A stretch of DNA of 64,000 nucleotides. It comes from Streptomyces cellostaticus. Lineage in GTDB: Bacteria > Actinomycetota > Actinomycetes > Streptomycetales > Streptomycetaceae. The notes beneath the pieces were generated by a model. That model saw only the letters and a program-made list of their open reading frames with translations, did not search any database and had not been told where the DNA came from. The stretch is taken from the NCBI RefSeq assembly GCF_023630175.1, contig NZ_JALLIN010000033.1, forward strand, positions 1 through 64,000, given 5' to 3'. The first letter of the stretch is position 1. Every line of letters starts with the position of its first letter. Below are positions 31,278 to 39,374 of the stretch, piece by piece. A program made the translations under genes and the position numbers.

Positions 31278-32141
31278 ATGAGCAGCGACAACCGGGACCC
31301 GAAGGAACTGGGAAGCTTCCTCATGGCTCGCCGGGCCGACCTGGAGCCCGCTCAGGTCGGCCTGCCCGACACCGGCGCCCCACGCAAGGTGGCGGGCCTG
31401 CGCCGTGAAGAGGTCGCGGAACTCGCCGCCATCAGTACGGACTACTACACCCGCATCGAGCAGGGCCGCATGCGGGCCTCCGCTCCCGCACTCGAAGCAA
31501 TCGCCCGGGCGCTGCGCCTGACCGACGACCAGCGCACGTACCTTTACGACCTCGTCGGCCGTGCTCCAGTCGATTCCCCCGCCCGGCCGGACCGCGTAAT
31601 CAGCATGCACACCCGCCGCCTCCTCGACCAGCTGACGGAATCGCCTGCCGTGGTCTTGTCCGACACCATGGACGTCCTGGGCTGGAACCGGCTCGCCGCG
31701 GCTCTCCTCGTCGATTTCGGGCAGATCCCCGAGGAGGACCGGAACTACGTCTGGCTGCTCTTCAACCACCCGGCCCTGCGCGCCCTGTACGACGACTGGG
31801 AGTCGGGGGCCCACGCCTGCGTCGCCTACCTGCGCATGCACACCGCCCGCTGCCCGGACGATCCCCGACTTCACGACCTCCTTGCCCGGATGGCCTCCCA
31901 CTCCGACTTCGACCGCTGGTGGAAGGCTCGCGATGTCGCTGTCCAGGGCACGGGGAACAAGGTCTTTCACCATCCCGTCGTCGGAACGCTCACGCTGGAC
32001 TGGGCGACCTTGACCAGCTCTGCCGTCCCGGATCAGCACGTGGTCATGTGGACCGCGGAGCCCGGCAGTTCATCCGAGAAGGGACTTCGCATCCTGGCGG
32101 CAGTCCCAGAGGAAGCCGGCCGGAGCCACAGCAGCTCATGA
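31278..32141 (+). CDS. XRE-family regulator with MmyB-type ligand-binding domain (2)
   Basis: A 287-residue tandem paralogue of the preceding regulator, 37 bases downstream. It has the same helix-turn-helix (RREEVAELAAISTDYYTRIE, then GRMRAS) and MmyB-like domain (WNRLAAALLVDF, FHHPVVGTLTLDWATL). Two regulators of one family in tandem may form heterodimers or answer different ligands. The stop overlaps the start of a short fragment at 32138. No separate promoter is visible, so the two genes are probably co-transcribed. Confidence 0.88.
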   Translation: MSSDNRDPKELGSFLMARRADLEPAQVGLPDTGAPRKVAGLRREEVAELAAISTDYYTRIEQGRMRASAPALEAIARALRLTDDQRTYLYDLVGRAPVDSPARPDRVISMHTRRLLDQLTESPAVVLSDTMDVLGWNRLAAALLVDFGQIPEEDRNYVWLLFNHPALRALYDDWESGAHACVAYLRMHTARCPDDPRLHDLLARMASHSDFDRWWKARDVAVQGTGNKVFHHPVVGTLTLDWATLTSSAVPDQHVVMWTAEPGSSSEKGLRILAAVPEEAGRSHSSS

Positions 32142-32242
32142 GCCTCAGGTCCAGGACCGGCAAGGTCCTCGTCCTGGGCGCCGGCGAGCAGGTCCAGCCC
32201 GCCCTCGACGCGCTCATCCCATTCTTCAGCAAGCACCTCTGA
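32138..32242 (+). pseudogene. C-terminal scrap of an alpha/beta hydrolase
   Basis: A 34-codon frame, overlapping the regulator stop by an ATGA, whose last residues LDALIPFFSKHL align with the C-terminus of hydrolase A (LDHLIPFYKKHL). The rest of the hydrolase is missing, so this is most simply a remnant left by a deletion. Confidence 0.4.
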
Positions 32243-32316
32243 GCGCTTCGGTGCCTGTTTGCTGGCCGGGCAGCAAACAGTGGGCAAGCCCTGCCGAGGT
32301 GAGCACGAACGCCAAC

Positions 32317-32346
32317 GAGCCCCCTTCCCGGTCAGGAAGGGGGCTC
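32317..32346 (+). terminator. Terminator after the XRE pair
   Basis: GAGCCCCCTTCC and GGAAGGGGGCTC form a 12-base perfect stem with a six-base loop, 75 bases beyond the end of the hydrolase scrap. Confidence 0.75.
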
Positions 32347-32388
32347 ACAGGTTCATACGGTCACGCACAAGCCGATACGGACTTCAGA

Positions 32389-32697
32389 CCCACTCCACCT
32401 CGGAAACGATGTGCAGCGAAGCCTCAGGGCCCGGCAGGGGCGTCCGGAGCGGTGCCGGCGGCGCCGACGGGGCAGGGGGCGAGACGCCGACCGCGGGCAG
32501 TGCAGCCGTCAGCTCGTCCTCGCTCGCTCCCGCCGGCGCGCCTCCACTACCCGATCGAGCGCTCCGCCCACCTCAGTGCGAGTGACCACTCGAAGCCGGC
32601 GTCGGACCCGCGTTCTTGACCGTCAGCGGCAGCAGCTTCCTGCCGGTCGGGCCGATCTGGATGGACGTGTCCATCTGCGGACATACACCAACGGGCC
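32389..32697. repeat. Left imperfect direct repeat flanking the toxin locus
   Basis: Homologous along its length (roughly 70-75% by eye) to 37161-37456. The best-conserved block, 23 identical bases, is at 32603-32625 and 37373-37395. Its right part is the 3' end of a TIGR03960 radical SAM gene. Confidence 0.75.
32573..32695 (-). pseudogene. Orphan 3' end of a TIGR03960 radical SAM gene
   Basis: The last 40 or so codons of a second radical SAM gene, ending in TGA. They read PQMDTSIQIGPTGRKLLPLT and NAGPTPASSGHSH, against PQMDTNIQVGPTGKKLLPLT and NAGPAPAASGHAH in the intact gene at 37343. Most differences are synonymous or conservative, as expected for an allele from another strain. The rest of the gene is absent. 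Confidence 0.8.
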
Positions 32698-32832
32698 CAC
32701 AACCACTTGTAGGGGTCATCGCGAAACGAACGAGGACGCGCTCAGCAACCGACCGCGCCGGTACTCAGTTGAGACCGAGTGGACCGGGCGGACTTCGCCC
32801 TCTTGGAGGAGCTGAGGAGGACCGCAGCGCTC

Positions 32833-33510
32833 TTACCCGACGACGCCCTCCACGTCCGGCCCGATGAGCAGGTCGGCGACAAGTGAGAGCCAGGCATCCG
32901 GTGAGTACGGGTCCGGAGGATCGACCTCCATGCCCAACTCGGCCATGGCGATGGCGTAGTCGGACTCATCGAGATCGAGCGCGAGGAGTTCGTGCAGTTC
33001 TCCGATCAGTCGGGCGACGAGATGCGGGTCCGTCGAGTCACGGTAGTCCTCGACGGCCGTGGCGTGGTCGGTGAACTCGTCGGGCATGTCCTGCGAGAAC
33101 CAGCCGCCGAGGAACTGGCCCAGCTCGGGAAAACGGGCTTGCCACTCCCAATGGGTGGCAGGGATGGCCGGCGGCGGGACCTCCCCCGCCTCGATACTGC
33201 GCTTGATGTGGTCGGCGAGGCAGAGGAGCCACTGTTGGATCTCGCCCTCGGCAAGGCCGATGTCGGGGATTGCGTAGAACTCCCCGAGTCGCAACCGCAG
33301 CCGCCCCGGCGGATTCTCGACGTAGTCACGCAACTGTCGCTCGGCGATGGCCAGAGCCCACGGTCGGCTGTGCCAGGTCTGTCGGAGGTACGCGGTCAAG
33401 GCGGCGCCGGGCCTGTCCGGGGTGTCGTCCGCCGGATGTCCGAGGTAGGCGCGCATGACCTGGTCGAGCTCGCCATAGCGACGGTCGTGTTCGAGGGGGC
33501 TCAGGGGCAC
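32833..33510 (-). CDS. CdiI-type immunity protein
   Basis: A 225-residue acidic cytoplasmic protein. The C-terminal half, with PDEFTDHATAVEDYRDST, HLVARLIGELHELLAL and PYSPDAWLSLVADLL, matches contact-dependent growth inhibition immunity proteins of the CdiI_4 group. Such proteins bind and block a cognate toxin. It lies 21 bases downstream of a truncated RNase A-like toxin module, its most likely former target. Retaining an immunity gene next to a displaced toxin fragment is typical of polymorphic toxin loci. The start is a GTG with AGAGG upstream. Confidence 0.8.
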   Translation of the reverse strand: MPLSPLEHDRRYGELDQVMRAYLGHPADDTPDRPGAALTAYLRQTWHSRPWALAIAERQLRDYVENPPGRLRLRLGEFYAIPDIGLAEGEIQQWLLCLADHIKRSIEAGEVPPPAIPATHWEWQARFPELGQFLGGWFSQDMPDEFTDHATAVEDYRDSTDPHLVARLIGELHELLALDLDESDYAIAMAELGMEVDPPDPYSPDAWLSLVADLLIGPDVEGVVG

Positions 33511-33531
33511 GGTGGTCAGCCTCTGCGATCG

Positions 33532-33831
33532 CTACAGGTAGATGGGGAAAGTGGCATGGACGGCGAAGCCGTGTGGGAGCGAGGCATCCCGCTTCAGAGT
33601 GACGCGGGCGGCCCTAACATCGATAGGTTCCCGCCCCGCCAGCATCATCGCCTGCAGGAGGACGCGTCCGACCGGCTCGGACCGGGACGGCCAGGATGCC
33701 TCGATGGTCAGGCGCGAGCGTGTCGACTGTGCGAGCCAGCGGTGGACCAGCTGCTCGTTGGCGGTGACGACCTGCTGGGTGGCCCACTGGGCGGTCTCGC
33801 GGTCGGGGTAGGTTGCGGAACGGGTGCGCAC
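33532..33831 (-). CDS. Truncated RNase A-like toxin module
   Basis: A 99-residue product starting at a GTG with GGGAGAGG six bases upstream. It matches the C-terminal two thirds of the bacterial CdiA-CT RNase A-like domain: TYPDRETAQWATQQVV, LVHRWL, VGRVLLQAM, VRAARVTLKRD and the ending FAVHATFPIYL. The N-terminal helix that carries the catalytic histidine (compare HVIDKHVGKTDEQL in the upstream gene) is missing, so it is likely inactive. It may serve as a store of toxin sequence for recombination. It is immediately followed by the CdiI gene. Confidence 0.65.
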   Translation of the reverse strand: MRTRSATYPDRETAQWATQQVVTANEQLVHRWLAQSTRSRLTIEASWPSRSEPVGRVLLQAMMLAGREPIDVRAARVTLKRDASLPHGFAVHATFPIYL

Positions 33832-33883
33832 CTCGGTCCTCTCCCTTGTGCTGTGACGGCGGCGATCGGGTGATTGCCAACGG

Positions 33884-34372
33884 CTAGTCGTCCTCGAAAC
33901 GCCAGAGAACCAGGACGTTATCGTCCGACACCCCGACCAGGCAGATGTCGATGGTGGTCCCGGCGAGGACGTTGGCGTGAAAGGACGAGGCCAAGAAGTC
34001 ACCCTCTTCACCGTCTTCCGCGTGCCCATGATTGGTGAAGAAACGTGCGTCATTCCCCACGACCCCCAACAGTTCCCGCAGACAGGCGTCGCGTTCCTCA
34101 TCCGGTGCGCGAAGGGATGCGGAAGGGCCGTACAGAAGAGATCCAACCGAAATAAGCCCGGCTAGCTCCATGGCCTGGCTGGGTGAGACCTCCAGGATAC
34201 TGTCCCGCAACTCCTGGCGGTCGACCTGCCGGAGTACGGGATTCCCCTGGATCGCTGCCATCACCGTGTCGTGCCAGTCCGCGCCGTCGCGGGCCACGAG
34301 CGCGGCGAAGGACTGACGTTCATCGAAACGCCCCCGTGCGCACGCCGGCAGATCCACCTTCCTCTTCGTCAC
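33884..34372 (-). CDS. Putative immunity protein for the RNase A-like toxin
   Basis: A 162-residue acidic cytoplasmic protein with no recognised domain. It lies 20 bases downstream of the toxin gene (34392-36086) on the same strand, the usual position of the cognate immunity gene. Landmarks are DERQSFAALVARDGADWHDT and LAGTTIDICLVGVSDDNVLV near the C-terminus. The GTG at 34372 has GGGGA six bases upstream; the longer ORF to 34492 overlaps the toxin and is unlikely. Function is inferred from position and size only. Confidence 0.6.
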   Translation of the reverse strand: MTKRKVDLPACARGRFDERQSFAALVARDGADWHDTVMAAIQGNPVLRQVDRQELRDSILEVSPSQAMELAGLISVGSLLYGPSASLRAPDEERDACLRELLGVVGNDARFFTNHGHAEDGEEGDFLASSFHANVLAGTTIDICLVGVSDDNVLVLWRFEDD

Positions 34373-34391
34373 AGATTTTCCCCTGGTGTTC

Positions 34392-36086
34392 TCACGGAAG
34401 CCTCGGCATGGACGTGTAGACCACATAGGGCGGATGAAGGCCGTTCTTGTACTTGAGTACGACCTCCACCGAGTGCGCGTCCTGCGCCGCACCCGCCCTC
34501 GGGTTCGCTGATGTAATGGTACGCCCGGTCACAGAACTGAACTCCACCGGATCCAGCTTCAGAATCGAATTGTCGGCGCGAGGCTTCGAGAGCCACTTCT
34601 TGATCTTTGCCTGATTGTCTACACCTTCGTTCTGTTGGCCTGAATTAGCCGGAGGACCCACATATTCCACCGTGTCTTGCGTGTATGTCTGGGCGCCCGC
34701 CAGATCGGTGAAGCTCGAAGCAGCGGGAATCGACGGCTGATCCCTGAGTCGCTGCGCCAGCTGCTCATCGGTCTTGCCTACGTGTTTATCGATGACGTGG
34801 CTGCCGTGAATTCCTTCTTGATTCGCCAGATCGATTGGATATGCATGGTTGGCCTCGCTGTCGCCCGGCACGGTGTACAGCGGGTTTCCTTTGAAGTCGG
34901 TCAGGGCCCGCGCGCCGAACGCCTCGGCGCGGGCGGACTCCGCGATGAATGTCGGGGCGCTCGTATACGCCTCGTCCAGCGCCGACATCAGGTCATTGAT
35001 GCCTCGAACCTGACGGTGAACCCGGTTGTTGTAGGTGGCGACGGCGTCGTTCATGGCGTCTTCGTCGATGTTCAGGACGATACCGACCGATACATCCGCG
35101 ACCAGGCCCTTCCCCACGTGCCACAGCCCCTTCACCAGACTCTTGGCGTCCGTGACGTCCAGTTCTCGCGGATCGAGCTGCTTAATGCTGTCCAGCACGG
35201 CTTGTCGATAGATCCGGTGCAGGTCGTCACGAACGTCTTCCGCCGCCTGGGCCACGTTGTACACGGCATCGACCATGGCGTCACAGGTGTCGAACAGGAC
35301 GGCGAAGACCGGGTGGCTGGTCCCTCTCTTGCGCGCGCCGTCGTTCGCCCAGTCGTAGCCATCTCGGCTCTGCCCCCAGGCGGACGTGCCCCACAGCGTG
35401 CTGCAGAACTGCCGCATCGCGTCGTACCACTCCTGGTTGGCCTGGTCGGTGATGCCGCCAATGAAGCTGGTCAACATCCCGTCCACCATGCTGAGCGTGG
35501 TCTGCGGCATCCTCCAGGTCTCAGAGACCTTATACAGCTGCAGGTGATTGGGCAGTGGGAGGATCTTCGCCGCCTTGCCCCAACGGCACTCGTGTTCCAG
35601 CAGAGGGCGCAGGATGGCGAGCACTGCGGCTTCCAGCCCTTCCAGGGCTTTTTGTGCGAAGTCTTGGCCGGCGTCGAAGTCCCCCCACTTGAAATCGGTG
35701 ACCGGCCCGTACTTGGGTGGTGTGTCGATCACATGCGGAAGGGGACGCTGGGTCGCATGGCCCGTTGGTGAAGGGTGTGTGGCGGCGTCGGCCGCGACGT
35801 AGTTGTTGGCGGTGCTGGTGAATCCGACGCCGGCACCACCGACGCTCACCACGGACTTGGCCCACACCTCGAGGAATCGATTGGAGACCTTCACGTAAGC
35901 CTGGGTGAAGTCCTTCATCGCCGAGCCGTTGCCGCCGCCGTCGGGGTACCGTGCCAACTCGTCGAGAAACGCCTTGATCCCCCGGTCGAGAGGGTCCTGT
36001 TGGCCGGCCACGTTCGTGGAGACCTGGTAGAGGACCGATGGCGTCACATCGATCTTCCCCTGCCCGGGGGTCGCCGGGGTGGCCAT
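34392..36086 (-). CDS. WXG-linked polymorphic toxin with RNase A-like C-terminus
   Basis: A 564-residue protein. The N-terminal and central parts (to about residue 420) are helical and typical of toxins exported with WXG100 partners. Residues about 424-564 form a CdiA-CT RNase A-like domain. It has a SHVIDKHVGKTDEQLAQRL helix with His430 and His435, the FTDLAGAQTYTQD segment, KIKKWLSK and the ending YVVYTSMPRL. The predicted activity is tRNA or other RNA cleavage in a target cell after type VII-like export. Its ATG overlaps the stop of the upstream WXG100 gene (TGATG). The immunity candidate follows. Confidence 0.82.
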   Translation of the reverse strand: MATPATPGQGKIDVTPSVLYQVSTNVAGQQDPLDRGIKAFLDELARYPDGGGNGSAMKDFTQAYVKVSNRFLEVWAKSVVSVGGAGVGFTSTANNYVAADAATHPSPTGHATQRPLPHVIDTPPKYGPVTDFKWGDFDAGQDFAQKALEGLEAAVLAILRPLLEHECRWGKAAKILPLPNHLQLYKVSETWRMPQTTLSMVDGMLTSFIGGITDQANQEWYDAMRQFCSTLWGTSAWGQSRDGYDWANDGARKRGTSHPVFAVLFDTCDAMVDAVYNVAQAAEDVRDDLHRIYRQAVLDSIKQLDPRELDVTDAKSLVKGLWHVGKGLVADVSVGIVLNIDEDAMNDAVATYNNRVHRQVRGINDLMSALDEAYTSAPTFIAESARAEAFGARALTDFKGNPLYTVPGDSEANHAYPIDLANQEGIHGSHVIDKHVGKTDEQLAQRLRDQPSIPAASSFTDLAGAQTYTQDTVEYVGPPANSGQQNEGVDNQAKIKKWLSKPRADNSILKLDPVEFSSVTGRTITSANPRAGAAQDAHSVEVVLKYKNGLHPPYVVYTSMPRLP

Positions 36087-36397
36087 CAGGCGGCTCCCCA
36101 GCCGCGCAGGACCGCTTTGTGTGCTGCCGCGTAATTGGCGTGGCCGGTGGTGACGTATTGGTGCAACCACTTCTGGGCCGCCTGCAGGTCCTGCGCAGAG
36201 CGGTCCCACTCGTCGAGCTTCTCGACGAAGACCTCGCGGGCTTCGCCCCTCCAGGACAGGACGACCGGTTCGACGCGTTCGTAGAGGTCGTCCAGCTTGC
36301 CGTTGAGCTGTTGCAGGATGTCTTCCAGCTCGACGGCCAGTTCATGGAGCGTGGCGAACGAGACAGATATGTGGTCGCCGTCGGCACCAGTCGACAT
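36086..36397 (-). CDS. WXG100 family protein (B)
   Basis: A 103-residue helical hairpin protein with W-R-G in VLSWRGEAREVF at about residues 50-52 as the WXG turn. The helices are amphipathic and rich in Leu, Glu and Gln (ELAVELEDILQQLNGKLDDL). These proteins form dimers and act as co-secretion partners for type VII substrates. The ATG has GGGGG directly upstream, and its stop shares one base with the start of the toxin gene, implying coupled translation. No type VII core secretion gene is in the window. Confidence 0.85.
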   Translation of the reverse strand: MSTGADGDHISVSFATLHELAVELEDILQQLNGKLDDLYERVEPVVLSWRGEAREVFVEKLDEWDRSAQDLQAAQKWLHQYVTTGHANYAAAHKAVLRGWGAA

Positions 36398-36455
36398 GAT
36401 TCCCCCTTGGAATCGGTGACAGTACTTGCGAGGCCGGCACTTGGCGCTGCGAGTG

Positions 36456-36881
36456 TCAGAAACCGTCCAAGTTGCTTCGTGGGCGGGCCAGTGCGTCGTC
36501 GGCTCCTGTATTCGGCGTGGAGAGTTTGTCGACCTCACTGTTGAGGTCCACGTGGATCCGACGCATCTGTTCGAGCACATGCAGATCGTCGGCGCTGAAG
36601 CCGTCACGACTCATCCGAACGGCTTGCTCCAGACCCGCCACCACTTCCCGGATACGCACGGCGTCGCCCGCGGCAGCACGATGGAACTCCCGGTACGCCG
36701 TTGCCGCCGGCCCCCGCCAGCCGGCCTCGATACGGTCGACGAGTTCATCCATACGCTTGATCTGTTTGTCCAGGTGGTCCTGCATCTCGCCGAGGTCGCC
36801 GGCGAGCTTGGTCAGGCCTGTAGACGACACGCGCAGGTCGGGACCGCCGTTCTCACCCACGCTCGTGTCTGGTGCCCCCAT
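36456..36881 (-). CDS. WXG100 family protein (A)
   Basis: A 141-residue protein, the first gene of the toxin operon. It has a WXG turn (GWRGPAATAYREF) between two long helices, then a C-terminal extension DVDKLS-like and Arg/Pro-rich to the end. The ATG at 36881 is preceded by GGGGGAAT, the same leader as the next WXG gene; two earlier in-frame starts (36899, 36935) lack this site. It probably pairs with the 36086-36397 product or with the toxin N-terminus during export. Confidence 0.8.
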   Translation of the reverse strand: MGAPDTSVGENGGPDLRVSSTGLTKLAGDLGEMQDHLDKQIKRMDELVDRIEAGWRGPAATAYREFHRAAAGDAVRIREVVAGLEQAVRMSRDGFSADDLHVLEQMRRIHVDLNSEVDKLSTPNTGADDALARPRSNLDGF

Positions 36882-37342
36882 GCCGTATTCCCCCACCATG
36901 TCGGCATCTCGCGTCCCAACTGACCTTAGGATCATACGAAAGGCTCACCGAGGCGGAGGCGCAGGGCTGCCGGCAACCCGGATGGGGCTCATGTCAGCAG
37001 GGGCAGTTGTCGCGTTCAGGGCCGCCGCTATTCCTCGGTCGACACCGGCAGCACGCCCCCCAGTTCGCCTCGAACGGGTCACTCAGCTCGCTACAGGGCA
37101 GGGCTAACCAGCGGTGCGTGCGGTCGTAGACGGCCGCCGCGTGGACACCGAATCCTCATGCCCACTGCGCCTCGGAGACGATCCATGAGGCGCTCCTTGG
37201 GCTCGGCAGCGGCGTCCGAGAGGTGCCGACCGCGACGGCGGGCGGGGACGCGATACGCCGACCGTCGTCAGCGCCGCCAAAATTCTCCTCCTCGCTCGCC
37301 CCCGCCAGCGCCTCATCCCCCCGATCGAGCGCCACGCCAACG
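36882..37342. other. Region upstream of toxin operon with right copy of repeat
   Basis: 461 bases with no intact gene. The first 250 bases should contain the promoter of the toxin operon. From 37161 onward lies the right copy of the direct repeat of about 300 bases that also occurs at 32389-32697. I see no integrase or transposase. Confidence 0.5.
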
Positions 37343-37456
37343 TCAGTGAGCGTGACCGCTCGCGGCTGGCGCCGGACCCGCGTTCTTGACCGTCAAGGGC
37401 AGCAGTTTCTTGCCCGTCGGACCCACCTGGATATTTGTGTCCATCTGCGGGCAGAC
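37161..37456. repeat. Right imperfect direct repeat flanking the toxin locus
   Basis: The counterpart of 32389-32697. Its right part (37343-37456) is the 3' end of the intact radical SAM gene. The longest identical block is 37373-37395. Confidence 0.75.
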
Positions 37457-39319
37457 ACCGCAGTCGAAGCAGGGCGTCCAGCGGCAGTCGTCGACCTCCG
37501 TCTCGTCGAGGGCGTCCTGCCAGTCCTCCCAGAGCCAGTCCTTGTCCAGGCCGGAGTCGAGGTGGTCCCAGGGGAGGACCTCCTCGTAGGTGCGCTCGCG
37601 GGTGGTGTACCAGTCGACGTCCACGCCGAAGGAGGCCAGGGCCTTGTCCGCGCACGCCATCCAGCGGTCGTAGGAGAAGTGCTCGCGCCAGCCGTCGAAG
37701 CGGCCGCCGTCCTCGTAGACCGCGCGGATGACGGCGCCGACGCGGCGGTCGCCGCGCGAGAGCAGGCCCTCGACGATGCCGGGCTTGCCGTCGTGGTAGC
37801 GGAAACCGATCGAGCGGCCGTACTTCTTGTCGCCGCGGATCTTGTCGCGGAGCTTCCCGAGGCGGGCGTCGGTCTCCTCGGCGGAGAGCTGGGGCGCCCA
37901 CTGGAAGGGGGTGTGGGGCTTCGGGACGAAGCCGCCGATCGAGACCGTGCAGCGGATGTCGTTGGACCGGGAGACCTCACGGCCCTTCTGGATCACGTGG
38001 GTCGCCATGTCGGCGATCTGCAGGACGTCGTCGTCGGTCTCCGTCGGCAGGCCGCACATGAAGTACAGCTTCACCTGGCGCCAGCCGTTGCCGTAGGCCG
38101 TGGAGACGGTCCTGATCAGGTCCTCTTCGGAGACCATCTTGTTGATGACCTTGCGGATGCGCTCCGAGCCGCCCTCGGGGGCGAAGGTGAGGCCGGAGCG
38201 GCGGCCGTTGCGGGTCAGCTCGTTCGCCAGGTCGATGTTGAAGGCGTCGACGCGGGTGGAGGGCAGCGACAGGCCGATCTTGTCCTCCTCGTACCGGTCG
38301 GCCAGGCCCTTGGCGATGTCGCCGATCTCCGAGTGGTCCGCCGAGGACAGGGAGAGGAGGCCGACCTCCTCGAAGCCCGTCGCCGCGAGGCCCTTGTCGA
38401 CCATGTCGCCGATGCCGGTGATCGAACGCTCGCGCACCGGGCGGGTGATCATGCCGGCCTGGCAGAACCGGCAGCCGCGGGTGCAGCCGCGGAAGATCTC
38501 GACCGACATCCGCTCGTGGACCGTCTCGGCGAGCGGGACCAGGGGCTGCTTGGGGTAGGGCCACTCGTCCAGGTCCATGACCGTGTGCTTGGACACACGC
38601 CACGGGACGCCGGACCTGTTGGGCACGACACGACCGATCCGGCCGTCGGGCAGGTACTCCACGTCGTAGAAGGCGGGGATGTAGACGCCCCCGGTCTTCG
38701 CCAGGCGCAGGAGGACCTCCTCGCGGCCGCCGGGACGGCCCTCCGCCTTCCACTCGCGGATGATGCGGGTCATGTCGAGGACGGCCTGCTCGCCGTCGCC
38801 GATGACGGCCGCGTCGATGAAGTCGGCGATCGGCTCCGGGTTGAAGGCGGCGTGGCCGCCGGCCAGGACGATCGGGTCGTCCGGCCCCCGGTCCTTCGAC
38901 TCCAGGGGGATACCGGCCAGGTCCAGCGCCGTCAGCATGTTCGTGTAGCCCAGCTCCGTGGAGAAGCTGAGGCCGAACACGTCGAACGACCGGACCGGGC
39001 GGTGGGTGTCCACGGTGAACTGCGGGACGCCGCGCTCACGCATCAGCGCCTCGAGGTCCGGCCACACGCTGTAGGTGCGCTCGGCGAGGACGCCCTCCTG
39101 CTCGTTGAGTACCTCGTAGAGGATCATGACGCCCTGGTTGGGCAGTCCGACCTCGTAGGCGTCCGGGTACATGAGCGCCCAGCGGACGTCGCACTCGTCC
39201 CAGTTCTTGACGGTGGAGTTGAGCTCTCCGCCGACGTACTGGATCGGCTTCTGCACGTGGGGGAGCAGAGCTTCGAGCTGCGGGAAAACCGACTCGACAG
39301 GCATCTCGCGAACCTTCAT
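37343..39319 (-). CDS. TIGR03960 B12-binding-domain radical SAM protein
   Basis: A 658-residue enzyme. The N-terminal domain (about 30-200) is cobalamin-binding-like (LMYPDAYEVGLPNQGVMILY). The radical SAM domain holds its [4Fe-4S] ligands in C279-T-R-G-C283-R-F-C286. A cysteine-rich C-terminus (CRWTPCFDCGVCPQMD) probably binds a second cluster or zinc. The TIGR03960 family is usually encoded with TIGR03936 (here 470-1288); the reaction is not established. The 3' end is the apparent recombination site for the toxin locus, of which a diverged copy lies at 32573-32695. Confidence 0.9.
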   Translation of the reverse strand: MKVREMPVESVFPQLEALLPHVQKPIQYVGGELNSTVKNWDECDVRWALMYPDAYEVGLPNQGVMILYEVLNEQEGVLAERTYSVWPDLEALMRERGVPQFTVDTHRPVRSFDVFGLSFSTELGYTNMLTALDLAGIPLESKDRGPDDPIVLAGGHAAFNPEPIADFIDAAVIGDGEQAVLDMTRIIREWKAEGRPGGREEVLLRLAKTGGVYIPAFYDVEYLPDGRIGRVVPNRSGVPWRVSKHTVMDLDEWPYPKQPLVPLAETVHERMSVEIFRGCTRGCRFCQAGMITRPVRERSITGIGDMVDKGLAATGFEEVGLLSLSSADHSEIGDIAKGLADRYEEDKIGLSLPSTRVDAFNIDLANELTRNGRRSGLTFAPEGGSERIRKVINKMVSEEDLIRTVSTAYGNGWRQVKLYFMCGLPTETDDDVLQIADMATHVIQKGREVSRSNDIRCTVSIGGFVPKPHTPFQWAPQLSAEETDARLGKLRDKIRGDKKYGRSIGFRYHDGKPGIVEGLLSRGDRRVGAVIRAVYEDGGRFDGWREHFSYDRWMACADKALASFGVDVDWYTTRERTYEEVLPWDHLDSGLDKDWLWEDWQDALDETEVDDCRWTPCFDCGVCPQMDTNIQVGPTGKKLLPLTVKNAGPAPAASGHAH

Positions 39320-39374
39320 GAGCTGACAGGGGTGACCATTCAGCGTAACCCGCCCGGAGGGCTCCCCCGTACGC

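Larger units (their letters stand above)
32243..32832. other. 590-bp region with terminator and left copy of the repeat
   Basis: No intact gene. It contains a strong terminator at 32317-32346, a repeat of about 310 bases (32389-32697) homologous to the 3' end of the radical SAM gene and the sequence beyond it, and about 135 bases between the repeat and the immunity gene in which I see nothing specific. Confidence 0.6.

Noticed and set aside
33532..34146. Longer 204-codon version of the RNase A-like fragment
   Set aside because: Its N-terminal half is an out-of-frame shadow of the immunity gene at 33884. A GTG at 33831 with a strong ribosome-binding site defines the real start.
32700..37160. 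An integrase or transposase that could have moved the toxin locus
   Set aside because: I checked the genes between the repeats and found only WXG100, toxin and immunity products, with no recombinase signature.
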